DNA of 52,819 bases, taken from contig JAJFHT010000201.1 in assembly GCA_021775495.1 (NCBI GenBank), forward strand, positions 1 to 52,819, given 5' to 3'. The DNA is from Hyphomicrobiales bacterium. GTDB taxonomy: Bacteria > Pseudomonadota > Alphaproteobacteria > Rhizobiales > Rhizobiaceae. The number at the start of each line of letters is the position of its first letter. Position 1 is the stretch's first letter. The notes below the pieces were generated by a model. The model ran no database searches, was not told the DNA's origin, and worked only from the letters and a program-made list of their open reading frames with translations. A program made the position numbers and the translations under genes. Below are positions 9,567 through 19,234 of the stretch, piece by piece.

Positions 9567-10292
9567 CTATTGGTTTTGCATGGATTTCTGCAAGTTTGAA
9601 AAAAAGTACGAATTCTGGAACTCGAACCTCGGTTGCTTCCGGGAGTTCGGAGCTGACGAACCTGATTTCAAAAGATTGATCAGCTTGTACCCGTCAATTC
9701 GCTTCCGACTGTAGTGGACATCATCCAGTGAGCCAAAGATTTCCAGAAGCCTTGCTGGTTCGATACCGCAATTTTGGAAAAGGCGCTTCCACGTGCGTTC
9801 CTTGAAGTGCATTTGCCGGGCGAGTACGCGCAGCGCCTCACACTCTTTTTCGGTCATCGCACCCATGATGTATTTGCGCTGCAGGACGGCGTCGACATCC
9901 ACCAGCGCAACCGACAAAGGTTTGTAACCAAGAGCGGCGGGCGCATGGAGAATGGCGACGTCGGCGTCGGAGAGCCGCCAGCCCGAGGCATAGTCGTGAA
10001 AGATTTTTCCAATGCCGATCATGCCGAATTGTGCGCACTCGGCGGCCCGCAGTGCCCCCATGCTTGCACTGCCAAGAACCGTTATTCCCTTTTCAATGCA
10101 ATAAAGGATCTCCTTGTGCCAAACCGAGGGAGCATTCTCGAACACGCCGTCGATCAGTCCAATCGCACTTGCCCCGTTTTCGGCGGCGCGCAGCAGGTCT
10201 CCCTTTCCGGCCGGCGGGAGAACCGAGACCGCCGAGCCGACCGATGTTGAAGGAGGGAAAATGGTTGGGCCGGCAAATACGACTGCGTTCAT
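9567..10292 (-). CDS. TfuA-family protein, YcaO partner
   Basis: TfuA proteins partner YcaO enzymes in making backbone thioamides (shown for McrA in methanogens and for thiovarsolins) and are named from the trifolitoxin work. The 241-aa protein has the family marks GLIDGVFENAPSVWHKEIL (45-63) and GSASMGALRAAE (74-85). The ATG overlaps the YcaO stop in an ATGA arrangement, so the two are translationally coupled. A C-terminal extension of about 30 residues (rich in Ser, Asn and Lys) follows the conserved part. No transmembrane or export signal is visible. That this pair thioamidates a substrate is inference from the family. Confidence 0.85.
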   Translation of the reverse strand: MNAVVFAGPTIFPPSTSVGSAVSVLPPAGKGDLLRAAENGASAIGLIDGVFENAPSVWHKEILYCIEKGITVLGSASMGALRAAECAQFGMIGIGKIFHDYASGWRLSDADVAILHAPAALGYKPLSVALVDVDAVLQRKYIMGAMTEKECEALRVLARQMHFKERTWKRLFQNCGIEPARLLEIFGSLDDVHYSRKRIDGYKLINLLKSGSSAPNSRKQPRFEFQNSYFFSNLQKSMQNQ

Positions 10293-11533
10293 GTGTCGGC
10301 CTTCCTTTCCAGCAGGCGCGCCAGCATGTGGCCGCCGAGGCGCATGACGCCCTCATCGACCACACTCTCCATACCGGGCACCAGGAGGCGAATGACGTGC
10401 AGACCCAGTTCGGGTTCTGCCAGCGGAAAGACGAAGATTTCCTCCGCCCGTGACGCATTCAGGGCACGGCGGCTTGTCGCCGCAAGTACTGTGCCTTGGT
10501 CTGATGAGTCGGCGTCGGCGGACGTCATCGCCGCAATGTCCACTACCGGTCCTTCCTGCTGTGGCAAGGGAGCGAAACCGGTTTGATAGGTCTCTTTGCC
10601 CAGATCTTCCCGCGATCCGGCAATTTTGGTCAGGCGTGATTGGACCGCTTCCAGCAAGGCTGCCAGAGCCGCGTCTCCGGGATCGGAGCGGCAGGCAAAT
10701 CCGGCCGTCAACTGTACCCGGTCTTCTTGACTTCCAGGCAGTGCAGATTGCAGGAAACAGCCTATTGTCGGCACCGGTATGGTTCCGGTCAGGTCAAAAA
10801 AACGCGCCGTGATCCCCTTGGATTCAACCTGTTCGATCGCCCAGCCGAGGTCCTCATTGGCGGTTTTTCTGCATTCGATGGGGCGCCGGCAGCCAGCGGT
10901 CAAACCAAACAGTTGCAGGAATGCCGTCGCATCATTTTCCAGCAATTCGTACAGTGCATGCAGCGTCGCCTGTTGCTCTGTTCGCCCCGCGCCCAATCCG
11001 ATCGATGACATGGAGAACGCGCGGTGATCCCAGCCTGCTTTGGAACGCATGTCCAAACCGATCAATTCGTAAGGTGCATAGACGGTTTTTGAGGATTCCA
11101 GGCCAAATCCGCGAACCCAGGCACGGCTGCGATCCGGATCGAGTGCGCCGGAGTTGCAGCGCTGCAAACTGCCAAGCGGAACAATGATTGATTTTTCGGA
11201 TTCTGCCTGAGCGATCGAGCAATGGTGAGAAATGATTGGTTCGGTTCTTTCGGCAACCGCCCCTTCGGCGGCTTCCATGACAGCCGATATTCTTGCCTGC
11301 TCCCCAGTCAGGCCTTTGCCTTGAGAAACCGACAGGCCGCGGGAATTGGGTCGTGACGCGAACCAGACGGGAATGCCGATCGTGTCGAGATCGGTCAAAT
11401 CACCGACCCGGGTGATGCCGAGCCGGTGAAGAAATGTTTCTTCCGCCCAACCGTCGAAATAAAATCCACGGTTGGGCGGGGAAGAAGCAGTATTAGTTCT
11501 TGTAGGTGCCAAGGTGGGCACTGGTGACGGCAT
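10289..11533 (-). CDS. YcaO-domain ATP-dependent backbone-modifying enzyme
   Basis: YcaO enzymes activate a peptide amide with ATP to make azolines, or thioamides when paired with TfuA. The YcaO ATP/Mg signature is visible: SVSQGKGLTGEQARISAVMEA followed by EGAVAER, then ALYELLENDATAFLQLF, and the C-terminal ALLEAVQSRLTKIAGSRED segment. No cyclodehydratase C-protein or dehydrogenase is fused or adjacent, which fits a TfuA-dependent type. The start is unclear: ATG 11533 is used here, giving about a 40-base overlap with the upstream 158-aa gene. A longer ATG start at 11596 and later GTG/TTG codons also exist. The stop overlaps the tfuA start by 4 bases. Confidence 0.85.
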   Translation of the reverse strand: MPSPVPTLAPTRTNTASSPPNRGFYFDGWAEETFLHRLGITRVGDLTDLDTIGIPVWFASRPNSRGLSVSQGKGLTGEQARISAVMEAAEGAVAERTEPIISHHCSIAQAESEKSIIVPLGSLQRCNSGALDPDRSRAWVRGFGLESSKTVYAPYELIGLDMRSKAGWDHRAFSMSSIGLGAGRTEQQATLHALYELLENDATAFLQLFGLTAGCRRPIECRKTANEDLGWAIEQVESKGITARFFDLTGTIPVPTIGCFLQSALPGSQEDRVQLTAGFACRSDPGDAALAALLEAVQSRLTKIAGSREDLGKETYQTGFAPLPQQEGPVVDIAAMTSADADSSDQGTVLAATSRRALNASRAEEIFVFPLAEPELGLHVIRLLVPGMESVVDEGVMRLGGHMLARLLERKADT

Positions 11534-11969
11534 CGCTGAGATGCGCCGTGCTGCCGGCACCCAATTCGCCTTCAACCAGGTCCCTCGGAGCGGCATCCTG
11601 CTCGTCGGGGATCAGGTTCAGCAGGGCGTTGCCAATCGGCACATTCCAAAGCCTGCAGGCTTCCCAACCACTATCGGGGACCTCTGTCACGAAGCAAAAT
11701 TCTGCGCCAGAGACGGTATTGGACGCAAGCAGTGAACCGAATGCGGCGATATCTTCAGGAACCGCGCCGCCGGATGCTGCGTTTCCGAAGGAATCGACCA
11801 ACTCCTTGCAGGCAGCACCAACTTCGCCAAAAATCTCATCGGTCGATTTCCCAACCTGTTTGGCATAGGCGGCGATTTCTTCCAGTGAAATCAAAACAGC
11901 GCGCAACGGATCTGTTTTGACGAATAACACACCGGTATTTTTGTGTCCTATTGTGTAAAGTTTTGCCAT
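11493..11969 (-). CDS. Small acidic protein heading the YcaO-TfuA operon, candidate substrate
   Basis: I do not recognise this 158-aa protein. It is soluble-looking and acidic, with three cysteines (54, 92, 105), only three arginines (23, 106, 129) and a Gly/Ala/Ser-rich tail after residue 135, with a repeated Ala-His-Leu at 142-144 and 151-153. A very strong ribosome site (AAAAGGAGG, 8 bases before the ATG) suggests high expression, as for RiPP precursors or abundant target proteins. It is the first gene of the operon and its 3' end overlaps the YcaO reading frame. I infer it is the substrate or a carrier for the YcaO-TfuA pair. It is long for a RiPP precursor, so a protein-modification target is equally possible. 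Confidence 0.6.
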   Translation of the reverse strand: MAKLYTIGHKNTGVLFVKTDPLRAVLISLEEIAAYAKQVGKSTDEIFGEVGAACKELVDSFGNAASGGAVPEDIAAFGSLLASNTVSGAEFCFVTEVPDSGWEACRLWNVPIGNALLNLIPDEQDAAPRDLVEGELGAGSTAHLSDAVTSAHLGTYKN

Positions 11970-12040
11970 GTTTCAAACCTCCTTTTTACGCAACATATAT
12001 ATCACAATTCATTCCTAATATAATTCAATTAGTATTACAA
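11970..12040 (-). promoter_or_regulatory. AT-rich upstream region of the YcaO-TfuA operon
   Basis: These 71 bases between the regulator stop and the operon start are markedly AT-rich, unlike the coding flanks. On the minus strand a TTGAAT and a TATAT-rich stretch lie about 18 bases apart, followed by the strong AAAAGGAGG ribosome site. It is the natural place for the operon promoter and a site for the adjacent SARP-type regulator, but no repeat could be assigned with certainty. Confidence 0.4.
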
Positions 12041-13975
12041 CTAGACTCCGGCCATTCGAAGTCCTTCAATAAATTTCTCGCCAAAATGGGGATTTTTAAC
12101 CGGTATCAATTTCCGTATGTTCTCTGTGTCATGATCCGGATACATTTCCTTTATTTTGCCGGCAAACAGATGCGCTTCCGGCATGTTTCCGGCCAATGCA
12201 TGGCTGGCGGCCAGCAAACGAACCACCGAATCAGTGTTGCCCATCTTGCCGCACAGGTCGATCGCCCGGCCGTAGTTCCCTTGGAAAAATGCGATGCTGG
12301 CGCCCGCCCACCAGTAATGATCCGGCGGTGTTGGATTGAGATCGATCGCCCGTTGAAATTTGTTCCAGCCGTCATCCGCCATACCAAAATGGCCGAGCGC
12401 ATCGGCATGCTGGACGATCAGGTCGGCGCAATTGGGATTGAGCGTCTCGGCTTCGGCAAACTGTTCCGCCGACCGGTCGAAACTGCGTTGATAAAGATCG
12501 ACAATGGCACCGATCCAGAAGCCGATTGCAGCGCCGGGATCAAGCGCGGCCGATTGGTCGGCATGCTGGCGTGCCTGCACCAGCAGGCTTGGTTCGTTGC
12601 CGCCAAGCAGCAGCCATTCCAGATACAGGGTCTGGGCAATCCGGCCAAATGAGAGAGCAAATCCGGGCTCTATCCGGCTGGCCTCGCGAAAGGATTTTCT
12701 GGCGCGTCGAAGTCCGGGCAATGTGCAGTTTTTCAGATGCACCTGACCATCAAGATAAAGCCAGTAGGCCTTGCCATCCGGATTGCCTTTGAGGGCTTCC
12801 AGCATTTCGCGTTCAAGTTCAGCCGCCAGTCCGGAGGCAATCTGCGCCGACAGGATCCTGAAGGTTCGGACAAGCTCGGCTTTTCCGGCTGGATATTCCG
12901 CAGACCATACGATGCTTCGGGTTTTGCAGTTTATCATCCTGACGGCAAGCGTTCCCTTTTTGCCATCGGGTTTGACGAACCCGCTGACGGTGTAGTCTGC
13001 CCGTAACATGCTGTTGTCGGCGGGAATTCCGGAACTGTGCGGTATTGCCTGGGTCGAATGCGGCGCGAGGACCGTGAATGTCCGGTAGCGGGCCAGTTCA
13101 TTGGTAATGTCTTCGAATAGCGCCGCGATGATGGGGCTGTCGGCGATGCCGGCAGGATCGGAAACGGAAAGCAGAGCGACACGCGGCTGAACCGTGGGTA
13201 AGCGGGAAACCTCCGGTCCGCCCGGTTCCGCCGCTGGGATATTTGGTGAAGGAGCTGCCGAGAACACGCGCCGGGCGATGGCCTGTGTTTCGGCTGCCGG
13301 ACCGGTGTTATGCTCGTGTTCGAGCATTCGAACCAGGCGGTCGTAGAGATTGCGCGCCTCATTGAACATTCCGTTGCGGCCAAAGGCGTCAATGAAAATC
13401 CGGTAGCTGGCTTCTCTTTCAGGTTCGATGGCCAGAACATGATCCCGCAGCCTAAGCAGGTCTTCCTTGGGTGCTCGTCCGTAACGGGTCAGTTCGACCA
13501 GCGTGGTTTCGGTCACGCAGAAGAACCGCTCCTGCAGCGACGCTCGCTCCATCAAAAGCCATTGCGAAAATGCCGATGTCGGTTCCTCGACGCCGAGCAG
13601 CAATTCATCCTTGTAAAGGAAAAGTGCCTCAATCATATCGGCGCAGTCTTTCGACCGGCACAATTTCAGGAACCGAAAAAGGTCAATTGCCTCGGCACCA
13701 ACACCGAGCCGGATATCCGACGAATCCGTGGTGATCAGATCACCGCTAACTGGTTGAACTCGCCGAAGCTGGCTCAGCAATTTGCGGAGATTGACCAGCG
13801 CTTCAGAATCGCTTGCACTGCTCCACAGGTAGCTTGCAGCATTGGTACGGGTTAGCCGAAATCCTGGCGCCGCAACGAGCAATGCCAGAAGCAGGAAGCC
13901 CTTGGCCGGCATCTTTTCCGCCGCAAAATCCATTTGCGGACGCCCAAACAGTTTTATCCTGAAGTCTCTATCCAT
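12041..13975 (-). CDS. SARP/BTAD-type transcriptional regulator with TPR domain
   Basis: Probable pathway-specific activator of the YcaO-TfuA operon. About residues 5-95 form an OmpR-like winged helix (RIKLFGRPQMDF, LVNLRKLLSQLRRV). About 100-245 are a bacterial transcriptional activator domain with helical repeats (EREASYRIFIDAFGRNG, EARNLYDRLVRMLEHE). About 275-400 resemble the TolB-N/adenylate-cyclase-associated fold seen in rhizobial regulators of this kind (VALLSVSDPAGIADSP). About 400-640 are TPR repeats. ATG 13975 is chosen, with GTG 13981 as the alternative. It is on the same strand and 72 bases upstream of the operon. No effector-binding or phospho-acceptor site is visible. Confidence 0.8.
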   Translation of the reverse strand: MDRDFRIKLFGRPQMDFAAEKMPAKGFLLLALLVAAPGFRLTRTNAASYLWSSASDSEALVNLRKLLSQLRRVQPVSGDLITTDSSDIRLGVGAEAIDLFRFLKLCRSKDCADMIEALFLYKDELLLGVEEPTSAFSQWLLMERASLQERFFCVTETTLVELTRYGRAPKEDLLRLRDHVLAIEPEREASYRIFIDAFGRNGMFNEARNLYDRLVRMLEHEHNTGPAAETQAIARRVFSAAPSPNIPAAEPGGPEVSRLPTVQPRVALLSVSDPAGIADSPIIAALFEDITNELARYRTFTVLAPHSTQAIPHSSGIPADNSMLRADYTVSGFVKPDGKKGTLAVRMINCKTRSIVWSAEYPAGKAELVRTFRILSAQIASGLAAELEREMLEALKGNPDGKAYWLYLDGQVHLKNCTLPGLRRARKSFREASRIEPGFALSFGRIAQTLYLEWLLLGGNEPSLLVQARQHADQSAALDPGAAIGFWIGAIVDLYQRSFDRSAEQFAEAETLNPNCADLIVQHADALGHFGMADDGWNKFQRAIDLNPTPPDHYWWAGASIAFFQGNYGRAIDLCGKMGNTDSVVRLLAASHALAGNMPEAHLFAGKIKEMYPDHDTENIRKLIPVKNPHFGEKFIEGLRMAGV

Positions 13976-14224
13976 GCCCACTGCGACCGCCCCAAATCAC
14001 CTGGATGCCGGGATCATACGATACGCCGCGCAAGGATAGCAATTGCGATATCTCTTCCCGTCGGTCGCATACTGAGTTCGAAGTTTCCGGATGCGGCTGA
14101 GAAAATGTTTATTGATTTCCTTGTGATCGTACCCGAATGTTTCATGCCATCATCTCGTATCATGCCGTACTGCCGCATAATTTCGTTGACCTGTGTCAAA
14201 TGCTTTCGAAGCTGTGGTGGTGCT

Positions 14225-14515
14225 TGAGTGTCTGGTGATGAAAATTACGGTGATAATTCATCAAACAACTTTGCATATTCGCATGTGTTTATAGCTACAA
14301 AATATATAATATGATTATTGTCACTATATTTTCAAAAATTATGTATTTAAAATATTGTTATTTGAGAGAATTTTCTAAATTCAATTGACAAATATCTTCT
14401 AATACTTGTTTTTCTAAAAAATTTAACCGAAATTACAATCGTTTTCCTGCAGTATTTTATTCTGCGAATCGTTATTTGCCGATTGGCGATTCTATAACAT
14501 TTTTGCTGAAACTGG
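14225..14515. other. Strongly AT-rich intergenic segment
   Basis: Within the 630-base gap between the divergent regulator and degenerate EAL genes (13976-14606), roughly 14225-14515 is dominated by A and T runs, far from the GC-rich coding sequence around it. No convincing gene, RNA or terminator was found. It may hold divergent promoters and nucleoid-protein sites, or mark an acquisition boundary. A 61-codon TTG-started frame at 14014-14199 (minus) was not accepted as a gene. Confidence 0.6.
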
Positions 14516-14606
14516 GAAGTGACTGCGGCGTTCACCTAACAGCAAGGTCTCCGACGTAGGCTCGTCGTTGAGATATTCAGCGGTTGAATGGATTTGCGGG
14601 GAGCAG

Positions 14607-15452
14607 ATGGATCGTTTCGATCGGATTTCACAGTCCATCCTAACTGACGAGGTCGGTATTCGTACTGGTCGTATAGGAGACTACCGTCTCAAAACCCTTT
14701 ACCGGCCGATCTACCGCCGCTGTCGGGGTCAACTTGTCCCAGTCGGGGTCACGAGTTCATGGTTGCCTACGAAGGCCGGACAACCGGTCGATCGCAACGT
14801 GTTTTTTAATACGGCCCCGGTTACGGATGAATCTGAAATTGACCAGCTTTGCAATGCATTGGCGCTGTGCAATCTGGAAAATACCGGCGTCGAGACCCTG
14901 GATCTGCATGTTGCCCTCGACATTCCGGATTGGAACGATGGCAAACGGTTTGCTGCCACGGTCCAGACCATGCTGGAATGGCTTGACGTCTCCAATGTCG
15001 ACAGGAGCCAGGCAGTGTTCCGCCTTGCAGGGCTTGAAATGTGTGAACGTGAGCGATTGCGTGATCATGCCGCCAGATTGCGTGATGAAGGTTTACGGAT
15101 CGATTTGAGAACTGTTGGAGCAGGGCTGCCAGATGCTGCCATCGTTGAAATCATCCAACCGGAAATCGCCACTATCGACGGCACGTTCCTTGCCCGTATT
15201 GCCGCAGCGCGGGAAACCGGGAGGCTTTTCGACGTGCTGCTGGGGCAATTCCGGCGGTTTGGAACCGCCGTGCACATTGATCATCTGGATTCGTCTGATC
15301 GTCTGCTGGCCGCTTTCGACACAAAGGCAGATCTCCTGCAGGGCGACTTGCTGGCAATGCCAGACCTGGCAGGCACCTCCTTTCCGACAGAGGCGCTTTC
15401 GGTTCAGGCTCTGCAAATATCCGGTGATGATTTCGCGGTGATGCGGCGCTGA
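14607..15452 (+). CDS. Degenerate EAL-domain protein, catalytically dead
   Basis: EAL-like fold without an active site, so a possible c-di-GMP or protein-binding regulator and not a phosphodiesterase. The fold is recognisable from DYRLKTLYRPIYR at the start and DLLQGDLLAMPD near the end. The EAL triad is replaced (GVTSSWL), the Asn position reads HVALDIP, the first Glu position reads FRLAGLE, the DD position reads DLRTVGAG and the Lys position reads ATID. Only the terminal Gln of LQG remains. ATG 14607, preceded by GGGGAGCAG, gives 281 aa. An ATG at 14568 would add 13 residues. It lies opposite the YcaO block, next to its regulator across the AT-rich gap. Confidence 0.7.
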   Translation: MDRFDRISQSILTDEVGIRTGRIGDYRLKTLYRPIYRRCRGQLVPVGVTSSWLPTKAGQPVDRNVFFNTAPVTDESEIDQLCNALALCNLENTGVETLDLHVALDIPDWNDGKRFAATVQTMLEWLDVSNVDRSQAVFRLAGLEMCERERLRDHAARLRDEGLRIDLRTVGAGLPDAAIVEIIQPEIATIDGTFLARIAAARETGRLFDVLLGQFRRFGTAVHIDHLDSSDRLLAAFDTKADLLQGDLLAMPDLAGTSFPTEALSVQALQISGDDFAVMRR

Positions 15453-15470
15453 GCCTACTGCGGGATTGCT

Positions 15471-18400
15471 CTACGGCGTTTTGAAATAGTCCTGTAGCGG
15501 TCGCACTTCCAAATTTCCCGCTCGCAGCGCCGCGATCGCGTCGGCCACGGCATCAGCACCGGCGATAGTGGTGTAGTAGGGAACTTTCTGCATCAGTGCC
15601 GCACGGCGGATCGGTTTGGAATCCGAAATCGCCTTGGCGCCATCTGTGGTATTGAACACCAGTTGCACCTGGCGGTTGCGGATCGCGTCGCCGACATGCG
15701 GCCGGCCTTCCAGCACCTTGTTGACCTTCTCCGCCTGTACACCTTGGGCGGCGAGAAAACGCTGGGTTCCTCCGGTCGCCAGCACATGGAACCCCTGTTC
15801 GACAAGCGTAGTGATGGCTGGCAGGATGCGTTCCTTGTCATCGTCGCGAACCGAGACAAACACAGTGCCGTCGCGCGGCAGTTCCACGCCTGCGCCAAGC
15901 TGCGCCTTGGCGAAAGCCAGAGCGAAGTCTGTGTCGAGACCCATGACCTCTCCAGTCGATCGCATTTCCGGACCCAACAACGTATCCACGCCAGGAAATC
16001 TGGCGAACGGGAAAACGGCCTCCTTGACGGCAATGTGTCCGGGTTGGCGCTCCAGACCCTTTGCACTATAGGCAACTACCGCCTGATCGAGCGTGTCACC
16101 GGCCATGATGCGGGCGGCCATTTTTGCAATCGGCGCGCCAATGGTTTTTGCGACAAAGGGCACCGTTCGTGACGCCCGCGGGTTGACCTCGAGAACGTAG
16201 ACGGTTCCATCCTTGATGGCGTACTGTACGTTGAGCAATCCGCCGACATTGAGCGCCAGTGCGAGCTCGCGGGTCTGGCGCTCAAGCTCAGTGACCATTT
16301 CGGGACCGAGTGAATGGACCGGCAGCGAGCAGGCACTGTCACCGGAGTGAATGCCGGCTTCTTCGATATGCTCCATGATGCCACAGATCAGGACATCATT
16401 GCCATCGCACAGGCCATCAACGTCAACTTCTGTCGCCTCGGTCAGATAAGTATCGAAAAGCAGCGGGTTATTGCCAAGCAGCGTGTTTATCTGACCGGTT
16501 TTGTCGTTCGGGTATTTGGCGCGGATGTCTTCCGGCACCAGTTCGGGAACGGTGCCGAGCAGATAGTTGGACAGATCGCTCTCGCTGCGAATGATCTGCA
16601 TCGCCCGGCCGCCGAGTACGTAAGACGGGCGGACGACAAGGGGAAATCCGAGTTCCGCCGCCACGAGCCTGGACTGTTCAACGGAATAGGCGATCCCGTT
16701 CTTGGGCTGGGTCAGGTCGAGCTTTATCAGCAGTTTCTGGAAGCGGTCCCGGTCTTCGGCCAGATCGATCGCGTCCGGCGAGGTTCCGAGGATTGGTATG
16801 CCGGATTTTTCCAACGACTCCGCCAGCTTCAGCGGTGTCTGTCCGCCAAACTGCACGATGACCCCGAGCAGAGTGCCCTTCTGCTGCTCCGTCCGCAGCA
16901 CCTCCAGCACATCCTCGCCGGTCAGCGGTTCGAAATAAAGCCGGTCTGAAGTGTCGTAATCGGTCGAAACCGTTTCCGGATTGCAATTGATCATGATGGC
17001 TTCGAAACCGGCGTCGTGCAGTGCGAAGGCGGCATGGCAGCAGCAATAATCAAACTCGATACCCTGGCCGATCCGGTTCGGCCCACCGCCGAGGATCACC
17101 ACCTTCCTGCGATCCGAGACTGCCGCCTCGGAGCGCGGTTCCCCGGCAAAAGGTGCCTCATAGGTTGAGTACATGTAGGCCGTCGGGGATGCGAATTCGG
17201 CGGCACAGGTGTCGATCCGCTTGAACACCGGATGGACATTCAGCGCATCGCGCTGCCGCGTCACATCGGCTTCGTCCAAGCCGGTGATCCCGGCCAACCG
17301 GGCATCGGAGAAACCCATCGATTTCACATGACGGAAATTGTCGGCATCCACAGGCAGGCCATGTTCGCGGACACGTTGTTCCATCTGCAGAATGTCCTGC
17401 AGCTGTTCCAGGAACCAGCGATCGATGCGGCAGGAATCATGCACTTCCTCGATCGGCGTTCCTATCCTCAGGGCCTGGACAACCATTCGCAGTCGATCCG
17501 GGGTCGGGGTGCCGAGGGCGGCGCGGATGGCGTTGCTGTCATCTCCCTCGCCAAGACCCGGTATCTCGATATCGTCAAGACCGGTCAGGCCGGTTTCCAG
17601 TCCGCGCAACGCCTTTTGCAGGGATTCGGGGAAAGTCCGTCCGATCGCCATGACCTCGCCAACGGATTTCATGGCTGTGGTCAGCGTCGATTCCGATCCT
17701 GGGAATTTTTCGAATGCAAAGCGCGGGATCTTCGTCACCACATAGTCGATCGACGGTTCGAACGATGCCGGAGTGGCGCCGCCGGTGATGTCGTTGTCGA
17801 GTTCATCCAGGGTGTAGCCGACGGCCAGTCTGGCCGCGACCTTGGCGATCGGAAATCCGGTGGCTTTGGACGCCAGGGCGGAAGAACGCGACACACGCGG
17901 GTTCATCTCGATGACAACCAGCCGGCCTGTGTCGGGGTCGACCGCAAACTGGACATTTGATCCGCCGGTTTCAACGCCGATCTCGCGCAGCACCGCAATC
18001 GAGGCGTTGCGCATGATCTGATATTCCTTGTCCGTCAACGTCAGCGCAGGAGCCACGGTGATACTGTCGCCGGTGTGAACCCCCATTGGATCGACGTTTT
18101 CGATGGAACAGATGATGATGCAATTGTCGGCCCGGTCGCGAACGACCTCCATCTCGAACTCTTTCCAGCCGAGGATGGATTCCTCGATCAGCACTTCGGT
18201 CGTTGGCGATGCATCAAGCCCGCGTTCGACGATCTCGAGGAACTCCGAGCGGTTATAGGCGATGCCACCACCGGTACCACCGAGTGTAAAGGAAGGCCGC
18301 ATGATAGCCGGCAGGCCGACCACGTCGAGCGCCTGTGCCGCTACGGCCATGGCATGGGACATATAGCGCTGTTTGCGATCACCTTCGGCGAGCTGCCATT

Positions 18401-18962
18401 CGGTTTCGAGCTGATCCAGCGCATTGTCCAAATCGCCGCCTGAAAACTGCTTCTTGATCTCTTCGCGTTGCAGTTCGTGCTGTTTGCGGTCCTCTTCCTT
18501 TACATCCGTCGCATTGGCCAGCATCGAGCGCGGCGTTTCGAGGTCGATCCGGGACATGGCCTCGCGGAAAAGGGCACGGTCTTCCGCCATGTCGATGGCG
18601 TCGGCGTCGGCGCCGATCATTTCGACGCCATAGCGGTCCAATATGCCCATCCGACGCAGCGACAAGGCGGTATTGAGCGCCGTCTGGCCACCCATGGTCG
18701 GCAGCAATGCGTCCGGTTTTTCCTTGGCGATGATCTTCGCCACGACCTCCGGTGTGATTGGCTCGATATATGTCGCATCGGCCAGGTCGGGATCGGTCAT
18801 GATGGTTGCCGGGTTCGAGTTGACCAGAATGATCCGGTAACCTTCCGCCTTCAGCGCCTTGCAGGCCTGGGTGCCGGAATAGTCGAACTCACAGGCCTGG
18901 CCGATGATGATCGGTCCTGCGCCGATGATGAGGATCGATTTGATGTCGGTACGCTTCGGCAT
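15471..18962 (-). CDS. carB: Carbamoyl-phosphate synthase large subunit
   Basis: Makes carbamoyl phosphate for arginine and pyrimidines from bicarbonate, ammonia supplied by CarA, and two ATP. The 1163-aa protein holds two ATP-grasp halves ([19 protein letters not shown] near the N-terminus; [19 protein letters not shown] opening the second half) and a C-terminal MGS-like allosteric domain ([16 protein letters not shown]). A Lys/Glu-rich insert of several tens of residues near position 165 makes it longer than E. coli CarB and fits rhizobial CarB length. ATG 18962 has CAGGGGA upstream and is preferred over an upstream TTG. It is unlinked to carA (39.9 kb), as is usual in this order. No attenuator was identified. 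Confidence 0.96.
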   Translation of the reverse strand: MPKRTDIKSILIIGAGPIIIGQACEFDYSGTQACKALKAEGYRIILVNSNPATIMTDPDLADATYIEPITPEVVAKIIAKEKPDALLPTMGGQTALNTALSLRRMGILDRYGVEMIGADADAIDMAEDRALFREAMSRIDLETPRSMLANATDVKEEDRKQHELQREEIKKQFSGGDLDNALDQLETEWQLAEGDRKQRYMSHAMAVAAQALDVVGLPAIMRPSFTLGGTGGGIAYNRSEFLEIVERGLDASPTTEVLIEESILGWKEFEMEVVRDRADNCIIICSIENVDPMGVHTGDSITVAPALTLTDKEYQIMRNASIAVLREIGVETGGSNVQFAVDPDTGRLVVIEMNPRVSRSSALASKATGFPIAKVAARLAVGYTLDELDNDITGGATPASFEPSIDYVVTKIPRFAFEKFPGSESTLTTAMKSVGEVMAIGRTFPESLQKALRGLETGLTGLDDIEIPGLGEGDDSNAIRAALGTPTPDRLRMVVQALRIGTPIEEVHDSCRIDRWFLEQLQDILQMEQRVREHGLPVDADNFRHVKSMGFSDARLAGITGLDEADVTRQRDALNVHPVFKRIDTCAAEFASPTAYMYSTYEAPFAGEPRSEAAVSDRRKVVILGGGPNRIGQGIEFDYCCCHAAFALHDAGFEAIMINCNPETVSTDYDTSDRLYFEPLTGEDVLEVLRTEQQKGTLLGVIVQFGGQTPLKLAESLEKSGIPILGTSPDAIDLAEDRDRFQKLLIKLDLTQPKNGIAYSVEQSRLVAAELGFPLVVRPSYVLGGRAMQIIRSESDLSNYLLGTVPELVPEDIRAKYPNDKTGQINTLLGNNPLLFDTYLTEATEVDVDGLCDGNDVLICGIMEHIEEAGIHSGDSACSLPVHSLGPEMVTELERQTRELALALNVGGLLNVQYAIKDGTVYVLEVNPRASRTVPFVAKTIGAPIAKMAARIMAGDTLDQAVVAYSAKGLERQPGHIAVKEAVFPFARFPGVDTLLGPEMRSTGEVMGLDTDFALAFAKAQLGAGVELPRDGTVFVSVRDDDKERILPAITTLVEQGFHVLATGGTQRFLAAQGVQAEKVNKVLEGRPHVGDAIRNRQVQLVFNTTDGAKAISDSKPIRRAALMQKVPYYTTIAGADAVADAIAALRAGNLEVRPLQDYFKTP

Positions 18963-19234
18963 GTTTGTTCCCCTGGCCAAGAGAGCAGGTCAGGTGGGTG
19001 CGCAGGCTGGGCATCCGACCGGCGCGGATTCGATCTCTCATTGGGTTGGCAGCGCGTTATAGGCAAATGAAATGGGCTGCGAAACCCCAAAAATGCGGGC
19101 TCAACTGGCAAATGCACCAGGAATGCGTAAGCTGTTGCAAACCGCACCTGACTGACCCCCGGTTCGGCGATCAATATGGCGGTCTTTTCGGTCCATGCTC
19201 GGGCCGGCCGTCGCAGCAAAATGGATTTGTGGAA

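Noticed and set aside
14014-14199. 61-codon minus-strand frame near the regulator, possible small peptide
   Set aside because: It needs a TTG start without a ribosome site, and its composition gives no family or core-peptide pattern.
18965-19234. Upstream extension of the small membrane protein
   Set aside because: The added 90 residues are Arg/Cys-rich and unlike coding sequence, and would occupy the whole carB promoter region.
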